A stretch of 64,000 bases of DNA from positions 36,799-100,798 of the forward strand of contig PQAO01000027.1 of the NCBI GenBank assembly GCA_003104995.1, read 5' to 3'. Shown piece after piece: positions 40,139 to 48,870 of this stretch; position 1 is the stretch's first letter, and the number at the start of each line of letters is the position of its first letter. The position numbers and the translations under genes are program-made. The notes beneath the pieces are model-generated. The model was not told where the DNA came from. It saw only the letters and a program-made list of their open reading frames with translations, and did not search any database. Origin of the DNA: Dehalococcoidia bacterium (GTDB lineage: Bacteria; Chloroflexota; Dehalococcoidia; Tepidiformales; Tepidiformaceae).

Positions 40139-41701
40139 ATGAGTGACCGCTACGGGAACGACCCGGACGACGAGCCTGTCATCGGTGCAACGTATCCGCC
40201 TCCACCCCCGCCGCCGGCTGGAGAGGTGTACATCGGAGCGCCCGGCGCCCAGCCCTTCACGGATGACGACGAGGACTGGGACGACGAGTACGACGACGAG
40301 TATGACGACGACTACGAAGAGCCGTACTTCGACTACGATGCGCCACCTGTACGTCAGCCGATGTTTTACGTGTTCGTTGCGCTCGCGGCGCTGGTTGGCG
40401 GGATCGTGGTCTTCTTGCTCTTCAGCATCGTGAGCGGCGGTGGCGGGGATGGCGGCAACGGTGGCTCAACCAGGTTGGAAGTGCAGGTCGACTCGCCGGC
40501 GCGTGACACGCTCATCAACGTCGGCGAGCCGGAGGATGTGATCGTCCAGGCGACCGCCACAGAAGCCATCGTGCGGTTCGAGCTATTCGTCGGGGACCGT
40601 TCCGCGGACTTCGTTGATGTTTCTGAAACACCGGACGACAACCGCTACCGCGCGACGCTCCGCCTCGTCCTGGATGAGAAGGGCACGTACGAGATCTTCG
40701 TCCGTGCGACCGCCTCGTCAGGCGCGACGAAGGATTCCGCAAAGGTCCGCGTGAAGGTGGTGGAACCGGTCGGGGAACGGCCCCAGAGCATCAAGGGGCG
40801 GGCGGTGGCAGATACGACACTCCGTGCCGGACCGGGTGAGGATTTCGCCGAAGCCGGGACCCTCAAGGCCGGTGAGGAAGTGACCATCGTTGGCAAGAGC
40901 AGGTCGCTCGAGTGGCTGCTGATCGAGGTTGGTGGGCGGGATCCCCGCTGGGCTCGGCGGAGCGCCATCGACCCGCTCGACACACTCGACCTTGTGCCGA
41001 GTCGCGACGTCACGCCGACGCCCGGTCCGACATCGACCAACACCCCGGAACCGTCCCCCTCACCATCGCCCTCGCCGAGTGTGAGTCCTTCGCCCAGCGC
41101 CAATTCGCCCGACTTCGTGCCGACGAACGCGGTGCTCATCGACGGTGGGGCCGTACTCCGCGTCACCGTCTCAAACGTCAGCAACAACGCATACAACGGG
41201 CCGCTCGTAGTGGCGGTCGGCGGGGGCGATGTCCCGCAGCAGGAACTCGTGGTCGATGCGACGATGCGGGCGAATGGTGGCACCGCGGTCATCGAGTTCG
41301 AGGTGGCCCCGCCCATTACGGACCAGGGCAAACGCGCCGTGGTGACGGTAGACCCGATGGACGCGATCAAGGAGCTTCGCGAGGACAACAACGTGGCGAC
41401 GTTCGTTCTGTTGCCGCCGCAGGAGTCCCCCGAAATCGTCATTGCCTCGGCGGAAGTGCTCGCCGACCGGATCGCGGTGGCGGTGAAGAACACGGGTGGT
41501 GCGCTCAGCGCCACCAACGTGACCGTGCGGGTGACGCTGGGGAGCCAGACCATCAGCAACTCCATCACGATAGCGCTGGCGAAAGACCAATCGTCGCCAA
41601 CCATCGAGGTCGCGCGGCCAGCGGGCACCGGTCTGGCGACCATCGAAGTGCTCATCGGCGGCCAGGTCCAGGCCTCCACCCAGGTGCAGCTCGGTCCGTG
41701 A
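40139..41701 (+). CDS. Single-pass membrane protein with acidic/Tyr-rich N-tail, SH3-like and CARDB-like extracellular domains
   Basis: PPPPPPP; DDDEDWDDEYDDEYDDDYEEPYFDYD; TM MFYVFVALAALVGGIVVFLLFSIV; SH3b-like VADTTLRAGPGEDFAEAGTLKAGEEVTIVGKS; PS/TP linker; CARDB-like repeats. Confidence 0.65.
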   Translation: MSDRYGNDPDDEPVIGATYPPPPPPPAGEVYIGAPGAQPFTDDDEDWDDEYDDEYDDDYEEPYFDYDAPPVRQPMFYVFVALAALVGGIVVFLLFSIVSGGGGDGGNGGSTRLEVQVDSPARDTLINVGEPEDVIVQATATEAIVRFELFVGDRSADFVDVSETPDDNRYRATLRLVLDEKGTYEIFVRATASSGATKDSAKVRVKVVEPVGERPQSIKGRAVADTTLRAGPGEDFAEAGTLKAGEEVTIVGKSRSLEWLLIEVGGRDPRWARRSAIDPLDTLDLVPSRDVTPTPGPTSTNTPEPSPSPSPSPSVSPSPSANSPDFVPTNAVLIDGGAVLRVTVSNVSNNAYNGPLVVAVGGGDVPQQELVVDATMRANGGTAVIEFEVAPPITDQGKRAVVTVDPMDAIKELREDNNVATFVLLPPQESPEIVIASAEVLADRIAVAVKNTGGALSATNVTVRVTLGSQTISNSITIALAKDQSSPTIEVARPAGTGLATIEVLIGGQVQASTQVQLGP

Positions 41702-41787
41702 CGTAACCCCGGGGCCTTCGTTCAGAGGTCCCCTGCAGCCCCGATCGCGACGCTTCAAGTCGGGAACGGCCCGTAGGATGAGTGGCG

Positions 41788-43635
41788 ATGGACGTTGTCG
41801 AGGCAGTCAAGCGCCAAATTGACCTGGCCGAATACGTCGGCCGGGTGACGCAGCTCCAGAAGTCGGGCCGGAGCCTCAAGGGGCTTTGCCCCTTCCACAC
41901 GGAGAAGACGCCCTCGTTCTACGTGTTCCCCGAAAAAGGGACATGGCGGTGCTTCGGAAGTTGCGGCGAAGGTGGCGACTTGTTCTCGTTCGTCCAGAAG
42001 CGCGAAAGCCTGGACTTCAAATCCGCGCTGCGTGTCCTGGCCGCGGAGGCTGGCATCCAGCTGACCCCGGAGGACGGCCGCCGGCGGAGCCACACCGAGC
42101 GCCTCTCCGCCCTCATGTCGGCTGCGGTGGACCACTACGAGCGCTGTCTTGAGTCGGACGAAGGCCAGGCGGCCCGCCAGTACCTCGCGGGGAAGCGGGG
42201 TCTCACGCCGGCAACGCTCCAGGCCTGGCATATCGGCTGGGCGCCTGAAGGGTGGCGCGGTCTGCGGGACTTCCTGCGCAACCGAGGATACGAGGACCGG
42301 GACATGGTCGACGCGGGCCTGCTCGTGGAAGGCGAGGCCGGGCGGGAGCCCTACGACCGGTTCCGTGGCCGGATCATCATCCCGATTGCGAACGAGCGCG
42401 GCGAATTCGTGGCCATGGGCGGGCGGGGACTGCAGGGTGAGGAGCCGAAGTACCTCAACTCCCCCCAGACGGAGCTGTTCGACAAGAGCCGCACCCTTTT
42501 CGGGCTCGACCACACAGCCGCGGGCATCCGGGAGTCCGGGACCGTCGTCGTGGTCGAGGGGTACATGGACGTGATTGGCCCCTGGCAGTCGGGCTTCACG
42601 AACCTTGTTGCGACCATGGGTACGTCGCTCACTGAATCGCACGCGCGGTTGCTGCGGCGGTTCGCGCGCAGGATCGTCCTGGCGATGGACCCCGATGCGG
42701 CCGGGCTGGCGGCCGCCGAACGCGCCGGGGGACTCTTCCTCGGGCTTGATTCGCCCGAGAGGATGGCACAGGCCGCGCGCTCAGCCGACACGCTGGCGGG
42801 GGCGGTCGACGTCGATCTCCGGGTTGCACCACTGCCGCCAGGCCGCGACCCGGACGAGATCGCTCGCGATGCGCCCGAAACCTGGCGCGGTGCGATTGAC
42901 GGCTCCCTGCCGTTCGCGGAGTTCCTCCTGATGCGAATCATGGGGCCGGAGCGGCCGGGCTCGCCGATGGATGCGCGCGCGGTAGTCGACCGGCTTCGGC
43001 CCGTGCTCGTGGCTGTCCGCGACCCTGTGGAACGGGCTATGTACGTGCAGCGGGTGGCACGCCACCTGGGTGTGGGTGAGGAGGCCGTGCTGGAGCGCAT
43101 CCGCGCGCTTTCGCCCGGGCGGGGGCCACGGCCGCCGGTTCGCCAGGTAGAGGCTCCGGTGACCGCCGAAGACGTGCTGCTCGCGATCCTCCTGCGCTAC
43201 CCGCACCTGCGCTTGCAGTTCCGAAGCTACCCCGAGTCCCTCTTCAGCGGAGCGGTCAACCGCGAGGTCTTCCGGCGATGGCTCCACAGCGAGGACTTCT
43301 CCCAGCCGGCGGAAGACGATCCCGTTGGGGACAGGGCACGGGCGCTGATTGCGCGCCGCCTGCCGCCACTTTCCGACGCCGAAGCCCGCCAGGCTGCCGA
43401 CGAGAAGGTCCGTGAGATCCTGAAGGAGCGAATCATCCAGCACCAGGCGGCGCGGTCTGAAGAACTGGCGGACGCGGAGCGAACGGTGGGCGCGAACCGG
43501 CTGGCGGAACTCGCGCTGAGTGTGTGGCGCGGCGCGATGCCCGCCGACGAGGATCGAGAGCTGGCCGAAGCGCTAATCGAGGAGCTTCAGCTGGGGCTAA
43601 GCATCCACCGGCGTGAAGTGCCCCAGGGCCGCTGA
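41788..43635 (+). CDS. dnaG: DNA primase
   Basis: MDVVEAVKRQIDLAEYVGRVTQLQKSGRSLKGLCPFHTEKTPSFYVFPEKGTWRCFGSCGEGGDLFSFVQK; Toprim VVVVEGYMDVIGPWQSGFTNLVATMGTSLT. Confidence 0.96.
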   Translation: MDVVEAVKRQIDLAEYVGRVTQLQKSGRSLKGLCPFHTEKTPSFYVFPEKGTWRCFGSCGEGGDLFSFVQKRESLDFKSALRVLAAEAGIQLTPEDGRRRSHTERLSALMSAAVDHYERCLESDEGQAARQYLAGKRGLTPATLQAWHIGWAPEGWRGLRDFLRNRGYEDRDMVDAGLLVEGEAGREPYDRFRGRIIIPIANERGEFVAMGGRGLQGEEPKYLNSPQTELFDKSRTLFGLDHTAAGIRESGTVVVVEGYMDVIGPWQSGFTNLVATMGTSLTESHARLLRRFARRIVLAMDPDAAGLAAAERAGGLFLGLDSPERMAQAARSADTLAGAVDVDLRVAPLPPGRDPDEIARDAPETWRGAIDGSLPFAEFLLMRIMGPERPGSPMDARAVVDRLRPVLVAVRDPVERAMYVQRVARHLGVGEEAVLERIRALSPGRGPRPPVRQVEAPVTAEDVLLAILLRYPHLRLQFRSYPESLFSGAVNREVFRRWLHSEDFSQPAEDDPVGDRARALIARRLPPLSDAEARQAADEKVREILKERIIQHQAARSEELADAERTVGANRLAELALSVWRGAMPADEDRELAEALIEELQLGLSIHRREVPQGR

Positions 43636-43702
43636 ACTCTTTAGCACACACTTTTTACAATCCGCGTCGAATCCAATTGGCCTCGCGCATACGTCCACGG
43701 TA

Positions 43703-43732
43703 TTGACACCGTTCCTCCACCCCGAGTATTAC
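43703..43732 (+). promoter_or_regulatory. Sigma-70-like promoter for the small ORF
   Basis: TTGACA (43703-43708), 18-nt spacer, TATTAC (43727-43732). Confidence 0.55.
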
Positions 43733-43776
43733 ATACCGGCCGGTCGGCAAACGGCCGGATAAAGCGGGAGGTGCCT

Positions 43777-43869
43777 ATGGCTAGGCTCCGGACGCTCCTC
43801 GTAGTTGGTGCCCTGGCGGCGGTGGCGGTCGTTTCGACGGCTGTCCCGGCCCTCACCATCAGCTGGTAA
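43777..43869 (+). CDS. 30-aa hydrophobic small protein (candidate)
   Basis: MARLRTLLVVGALAAVAVVSTAVPALTISW*; GCGGGAGGTG Shine-Dalgarno 5' of ATG; promoter-like elements upstream and intrinsic terminator downstream; absent from the supplied ORF track because of length. Confidence 0.55.
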   Translation: MARLRTLLVVGALAAVAVVSTAVPALTISW

Positions 43870-43888
43870 CGGGAGCAATACCAAAGGG

Positions 43889-43915
43889 AAAGCGGGCCGC
43901 AAGGCCCGCTTTCTC
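43889..43915 (+). terminator. Intrinsic terminator
   Basis: AAAGCGGGCC-GCAA-GGCCCGCTTT then CTCT, 19 nt after the small ORF stop. Confidence 0.7.
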
Positions 43916-43938
43916 TATGCCTCGTCGGGCGAGCCAGT

Positions 43939-44469
43939 TCAGGAGGTAGCCTCCGCCGGAGCCTCTCCCAGGCGGCGATAGAGCACCTCGGCATCGATCA
44001 GCCGCGCAACCGTACCGGCAAGCCGCAGCGCCTCGGCTGGCGAAGCGCCCCCATCGACGGCGCCCCTGCCGAGTAGCGCGCTGCGCCGTTCGAGGTAGTT
44101 ATCGAGCACGGCCCGGACAGGCGGGTAGTCTGACGCAGTGCGCCAGAGCTCCGCGAGGAGCGATGCATGCTCCGTATCGCCGCCAAGGCCGAAGTACCTT
44201 TGGGCGGCGGCCAGGGGGTCGCTCGCCTCCGATAGCGCGCTGGCCACGCGTTCGAGCCGGAACTCGGCCTGGTCGATGAGGCTGCCGAGCACGCCGAGGT
44301 AGAGGTCCAGCTTGGTCGGGAAGTTTGCGTAGACGGCGCCTTTGGAGAGGCCGACCGAGGCCGCGATGGCATCGACTGATGCACCGTCGTAGCCGCGCGT
44401 GGCGAACACTGCCGCAGCCGCTTTGAGCAAAGCGGCCCGCGTCCTAGCCCGCCGCTCTTCCTGGCGCAT
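43939..44469 (-). CDS. TetR/AcrR family transcriptional regulator
   Basis: MRQEERRARTRAALLKAAAAVFATRGYDGASVDAIAASVGLSKGAVYANFPTKLDLYLGVL. Confidence 0.92.
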   Translation of the reverse strand: MRQEERRARTRAALLKAAAAVFATRGYDGASVDAIAASVGLSKGAVYANFPTKLDLYLGVLGSLIDQAEFRLERVASALSEASDPLAAAQRYFGLGGDTEHASLLAELWRTASDYPPVRAVLDNYLERRSALLGRGAVDGGASPAEALRLAGTVARLIDAEVLYRRLGEAPAEATS

Positions 44470-45868
44470 CCTGATCCTGCCTCCAGGCAGGAAGATAGAG
44501 CGGACGCCGGGGCGCGCCGTGATCTTCCTCCCGCCACCGTGGGAACGCCGCTTCGAAGGCCTCGACAACCTTTGGGTCGAACTGCGTTCCCGCGCAGCGC
44601 AGTATCTCAGCCAGCGCAGCGTCTGGCGACTGGCCTGCACGGTAAGGCCGGTCAGAGATGATGGCATCGTAGGTGTCGCAAATCGCGAAGATGCGCGCGC
44701 CAAGGGGGATGTCCTCGCCCTTGAGCTTACGAGGGTAGCCATCGCCGTCCCAGCGTTCATGGTGGGCGAGCACGATCTTCGCAGCGGGACGCAGGTAAGG
44801 CACCTGTGCCAGGATCCGATAGCCCAGCGCGGGGTGCCGGCGCATAAACTCCCATTCCTCTTCGGTGAGCTTGGCCGGCTTCAGGAGGATCGCGTCGGGC
44901 ACACCGATCTTCCCGACATCATGCATCAGGGCCCCCCGATACACGGTGAGCAGCTCCTCTTCAGTCTTGATACCCAGCATCTGTGCGATATCCAGCGAAT
45001 GCTGGGCAACCCGGACCGAGTGGCCGCGCGTTTCCTGGTCGCGTACGTCGAGTGCCGTGACGAGTGATTCAAGGGTGCCGGTGTACGCATCCTTCAGTTC
45101 GTCCGACATGTCGCGGATTTCGACGTAGGCGCTCTGGAGCTGCTCGTTCGAGCGCTCGAGCCGCATGACATTCTCGCGGGTGCGGTCGACGAACTGGGCG
45201 ATCGAGTAGCGGCTCAGGAGCAGGGGCAGCGCGAGGACGAGAATGGCGGCGATGCCAAGCTGTCCGTAGACGACGGCGAGACCGCCGCCGACCACGCCGA
45301 GCACCAGGTAGTGCGGCAACAGCCAGCCGAAGTTCTCCCTATAGCTCGCCTTCAGGGAGCGGCCGGATGTGAGGGCGATGATTGCGGAGACAGACCACGC
45401 ATCGACCGTGAAGAGGATCGCGGCGCCGGAAACACCCCCGAAGAAAGCCCCGAACGGCCGGTCGATGGCGTACTGCGTGCCAGTCGCGCCCACGGGGGAG
45501 AGGAACGCGGCGGCAAGGAATGCGGCGAGGACCTCGTGGCCGAAGTTGAACGCGAGCTTCCGCGCATTGTGGCTGGCCACCATGTAGCCGGTCATAGCCA
45601 CGCAGGCAGCGGCAAGCACGCCGCCGGGAGGCCCGAATAGCATCGCCGCCACGAGCGTGCCTACGAAGGAGATGGAAACGCGGCCGTCGAAGTAGAGGCG
45701 GACGGAGAGTCCCTCGCTCAATGCTGCGAGCAACACGACGGCGCCGAGCGCCACCGGCTCTTCTACCTGTTCGAGGAGGAATGCGGTGACGAAGGCCAGG
45801 ATGCCGGCCGCGCACATCACCCCGATGAATGCGCTTTCGCGCGCGTTGGAACCCATTGGATTCTTCAT
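44444..45868 (-). CDS. Multi-pass membrane HD-GYP domain protein
   Basis: N-terminal multi-TM region from MKNPMGSNARESAFIGVM; HD-GYP: TRGHSVRVAQHSLDIA, LMHDVGKIGVPDAILLKPAKLT, HHERWDGDGYPRKLKGEDIPLGARI, DTYDAIISDRPYR. Confidence 0.9.
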   Translation of the reverse strand: MKNPMGSNARESAFIGVMCAAGILAFVTAFLLEQVEEPVALGAVVLLAALSEGLSVRLYFDGRVSISFVGTLVAAMLFGPPGGVLAAACVAMTGYMVASHNARKLAFNFGHEVLAAFLAAAFLSPVGATGTQYAIDRPFGAFFGGVSGAAILFTVDAWSVSAIIALTSGRSLKASYRENFGWLLPHYLVLGVVGGGLAVVYGQLGIAAILVLALPLLLSRYSIAQFVDRTRENVMRLERSNEQLQSAYVEIRDMSDELKDAYTGTLESLVTALDVRDQETRGHSVRVAQHSLDIAQMLGIKTEEELLTVYRGALMHDVGKIGVPDAILLKPAKLTEEEWEFMRRHPALGYRILAQVPYLRPAAKIVLAHHERWDGDGYPRKLKGEDIPLGARIFAICDTYDAIISDRPYRAGQSPDAALAEILRCAGTQFDPKVVEAFEAAFPRWREEDHGAPRRPLYLPAWRQDQDAPGRAAG

Positions 45869-46166
45869 CTCACCTACTCTATCGGCGCGCCTTCGCGAGT
45901 CTGACAGCGGCAACGGGTCCGCGCGTTGCCATTTGGTAGCAAATGCAAGTGGAAACTCTGGCGTGGCGCTTGCAAAGTGAACGCCCGGGACTCCCAAATC
46001 TGCGTGCGCGCATGGCCGCTCCAGATTCGCTGGTAGCCTTCTGGAATGCTCCACCAGCCGGACTCTCCGGTGACCGGGCTGGCGAAGGTGACAAAGGTGA
46101 CAACTGAGTGACTGCTCAGCCCGTTGCGCAACCTTCAGCACCATGGAACCGCGTAGACTGGCCGGT

Positions 46167-47369
46167 ATGCCCAAGCCACTGTCTGGAATCCGTGTTCTCG
46201 ACTTCACTCGATACCAACAAGGGCCGTTCGCGACGGTGATTCTTGCTGACTTCGGGGCCGAAGTGATCAAGGTCGAGGAGCCGAACGGCGACTTTGGCCG
46301 TCGCATGTGGCGGGAGCCCGACGGCTTTTCCGCATTCTGGGAAGCACTCGACCGGGGCAAAAAGTCCGTGTGTATCGACCTCCGGACAGGGGAGGGCCAG
46401 GAGCTCGCCCTGCGGCTCGGTGATGGCTGCGACGTGGTGGTGGAGAACTTCAGACCCGGGACGATGGAGCGGTGGGGCCTGGGCTACGAGGCGTTTGCGG
46501 AGCGGAACTCACGGGTGATCTACGCGCAAGCAACGGGCTGGGGCACGAAGGGCCCGATGGCGGACCTGCCTTCGTTCGACCAAATCTCCCAGGCGTTTAG
46601 CGGATTCGCCCAGCATTCCGGTGGCGGGCCGGGCTCGCGCCCGGAAGTACCGTATCCCGGGATAGCCGACCAGACCGGCGGCATGAACCTGGCTCTCGGC
46701 ATCATGACCGCCCTCTTTGTCCGCGAGCGGACGGGCATCGGCCAAAAGGTGGAGGTTTCGCTCCTGGGGACTCAGCTTGCACTGCAGTCGCCCGAACTTT
46801 TGCACTACCTCCACTTCGGCGAGGAGCGGCCGCGCGAATTCCGGGCATCGCCCACCGTCGGGCACTACCAGTGCAGCGACGGCAAGTGGGTGATGGTCGT
46901 GGGGATCGACCAGAAGTTCTGGCCGCGCCTGCTTGCCGCGCTCGGGCGCGAAGAGTTGACCGAAGACAGCCGCTTCGCGCGCGGCTACGGGCGCTGGGTG
47001 AACCGCCGGGAGCTGGAATCCCTGCTTGAAGACGCCTTCCGCACGAAATCCTCCGGGGACTGGCTGGAGCGACTGCGCGAGGCGGATGTGCCAGCGTCGC
47101 TCGTGCTGGACTACGCCGGCCTGGCCCGGGAGGAGCAGCCGGCGGCCAACCAGTACATCGTGGAACAGGACCACCCAAGATTCGGGCGGCAGCGAATCGT
47201 AGGGCTGCACATCCAGCTTAGCGAGACCCCTGGCGAACCGGGCGCGCCCGCACCACTACTCGGCGAGCACACGTGGGAGAGCCTGCTGGCACTCGGACTC
47301 AGTCCGTCAGAGGTAGAGGCGCTCGAGGGGCGCGGGGTGGTTGGGCCGGCAGGGGGGTCTAAGGGGTAA
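46167..47369 (+). CDS. CaiB/BaiF family III CoA-transferase
   Basis: MPKPLSGIRVLDFTRYQQGPFATVILADFGAEVIKVEEPNGDFGRRM...LDRGKKSVCIDLRTGEGQEL. Confidence 0.92.
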   Translation: MPKPLSGIRVLDFTRYQQGPFATVILADFGAEVIKVEEPNGDFGRRMWREPDGFSAFWEALDRGKKSVCIDLRTGEGQELALRLGDGCDVVVENFRPGTMERWGLGYEAFAERNSRVIYAQATGWGTKGPMADLPSFDQISQAFSGFAQHSGGGPGSRPEVPYPGIADQTGGMNLALGIMTALFVRERTGIGQKVEVSLLGTQLALQSPELLHYLHFGEERPREFRASPTVGHYQCSDGKWVMVVGIDQKFWPRLLAALGREELTEDSRFARGYGRWVNRRELESLLEDAFRTKSSGDWLERLREADVPASLVLDYAGLAREEQPAANQYIVEQDHPRFGRQRIVGLHIQLSETPGEPGAPAPLLGEHTWESLLALGLSPSEVEALEGRGVVGPAGGSKG

Positions 47370-48579
47370 GGTCGCCAGTTGCCGGCCCGCGCGCGCCGGC
47401 GAAGGCGAACCCGAGAGTTGCCAGCGCGGTCCTGATCTCGGCTGCTGAGGTTGCATTGCCCGGCCCGGATTGGAGGCGGTGAGCGGCCTCGTCAAGCACG
47501 TCCAGGGCCTCAGGCACGTTGAAGTCGGCATCCATGGCTTCGCGGAAGGCGCGCAAAATCGGGCCATCCGCCGCCGCGGGCCCGGCATCTTCTCGCGTGG
47601 CGACGGCCTTCAAGCGTGTATACCGATCGGTAAGGGCATCGAGATCGCCTTCGTGGTAGTTCGCATCGGAGCGCAGATGGTTACTGAGAAGGTAGAGCCG
47701 AAGGTGGTCGGGCTCGTAAGTCATCATGAGGTTTCGAGCGAGCACCAGGTTGCCCAGCGACTTGCTCATCTTGACGCCATCGAGCTGCAGCATGCCGTTA
47801 TGTAGCCACCAACCACTGAATGGTTCGACGCCGTATGCGCCTTCGGCCTGCGCGATCTCGTTCTCGTGGTGCGGGTAGATGAGATCGTGGCCACCGCCAT
47901 GGATATCGATCTGCTGGCCCAGGTGACGCACGGACATCGCGGTGCATTCAATGCTCCAACCCGGCCGTCCTGGCCCCCACGGGCTCTCCCAACTGGGGTC
48001 GCCCGGGTCGACCTGTTGCCAGAGGAGAAAATCGAGCGGACCGCGCTTCTTGTGGGCGCGCTTCGACTCCGGGTTCTCGAGCTCCCCCAGCTCCGCCAGT
48101 GACAGGGCGTTGAGCCGGCCATAGCGCGTGAAGGACTCAGCCTCGAAGAAGACATCGCCGTCGACCACGTAGGCGTGACCGCGATCGATGAGCCTTGCGG
48201 TGGTTTCAATGATCTCCGGAATGTGGTCGGTGGCGAACGGATAGGCGGAGGGCCGAAGGACGTTCAGCCGGTCCAGGTCGTTCCGGAAGATGGCGTCGTT
48301 TTCGTCGCGGATCTCGGAGATTGGCCGCCCGCCCTGCCGTTTCGAAACCATGATCATATCGTCGTCGATGTCCGTAACGTTCTGGACGTACTTGACGGCG
48401 TAACCCTGCGAGAGGAGGTAGCGGCGGAGGGTGTCGAACTGGACGTAGGAGAAGGCATGCCCGAGGTGCGTAACGTCGTAAGGCGTAACGCCGCAGACGT
48501 ACATCGACACGCGACCGGGCGAAACTGGCCGGAACTCTTGAATTTCCCGGCCAAGTGAAGAATAGAGACGAAGGGACAC
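47359..48579 (-). CDS. cysS: Cysteinyl-tRNA synthetase / MshC-like class I ligase
   Basis: MYVCGVTPYDVTHLGHAFSYVQFDTL (HIGH-type), QNVTDIDDDM, WSIECTAMSVRHLGQQIDIHGGGHDLIYPHHENEIAQAEGA, GVKMSKSLGN; 406 aa with GTG start. Confidence 0.82.
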   Translation of the reverse strand: MSLRLYSSLGREIQEFRPVSPGRVSMYVCGVTPYDVTHLGHAFSYVQFDTLRRYLLSQGYAVKYVQNVTDIDDDMIMVSKRQGGRPISEIRDENDAIFRNDLDRLNVLRPSAYPFATDHIPEIIETTARLIDRGHAYVVDGDVFFEAESFTRYGRLNALSLAELGELENPESKRAHKKRGPLDFLLWQQVDPGDPSWESPWGPGRPGWSIECTAMSVRHLGQQIDIHGGGHDLIYPHHENEIAQAEGAYGVEPFSGWWLHNGMLQLDGVKMSKSLGNLVLARNLMMTYEPDHLRLYLLSNHLRSDANYHEGDLDALTDRYTRLKAVATREDAGPAAADGPILRAFREAMDADFNVPEALDVLDEAAHRLQSGPGNATSAAEIRTALATLGFAFAGARGPATGDLTP

Positions 48580-48870
48580 GGGCAGCTCCGCGGGAGACTC
48601 CGTGTAGCGTAGCAGAGGGTTACACCGGGCGCGTGCCCGCCCGGCTCGTCCAAACGGGGAAACACCCGCAGCCCTGGAGACCCTCAAGCAACTGCCCTCT
48701 CGCCCCTGATTTTCGCGGCCATCCTGCTGGCTGGGGACACCAGTGCGAACCCGCTGGGCATCCGGCTGGTTGGCCCGGTGGCAGGCCTGCTCGTGCTCAT
48801 CGCGTTCCTGAGCTTCCGCAGGTACTCGCTGGCACCAGACGTTCCCGCGCCATCCGTTCCCTGATCGCCG

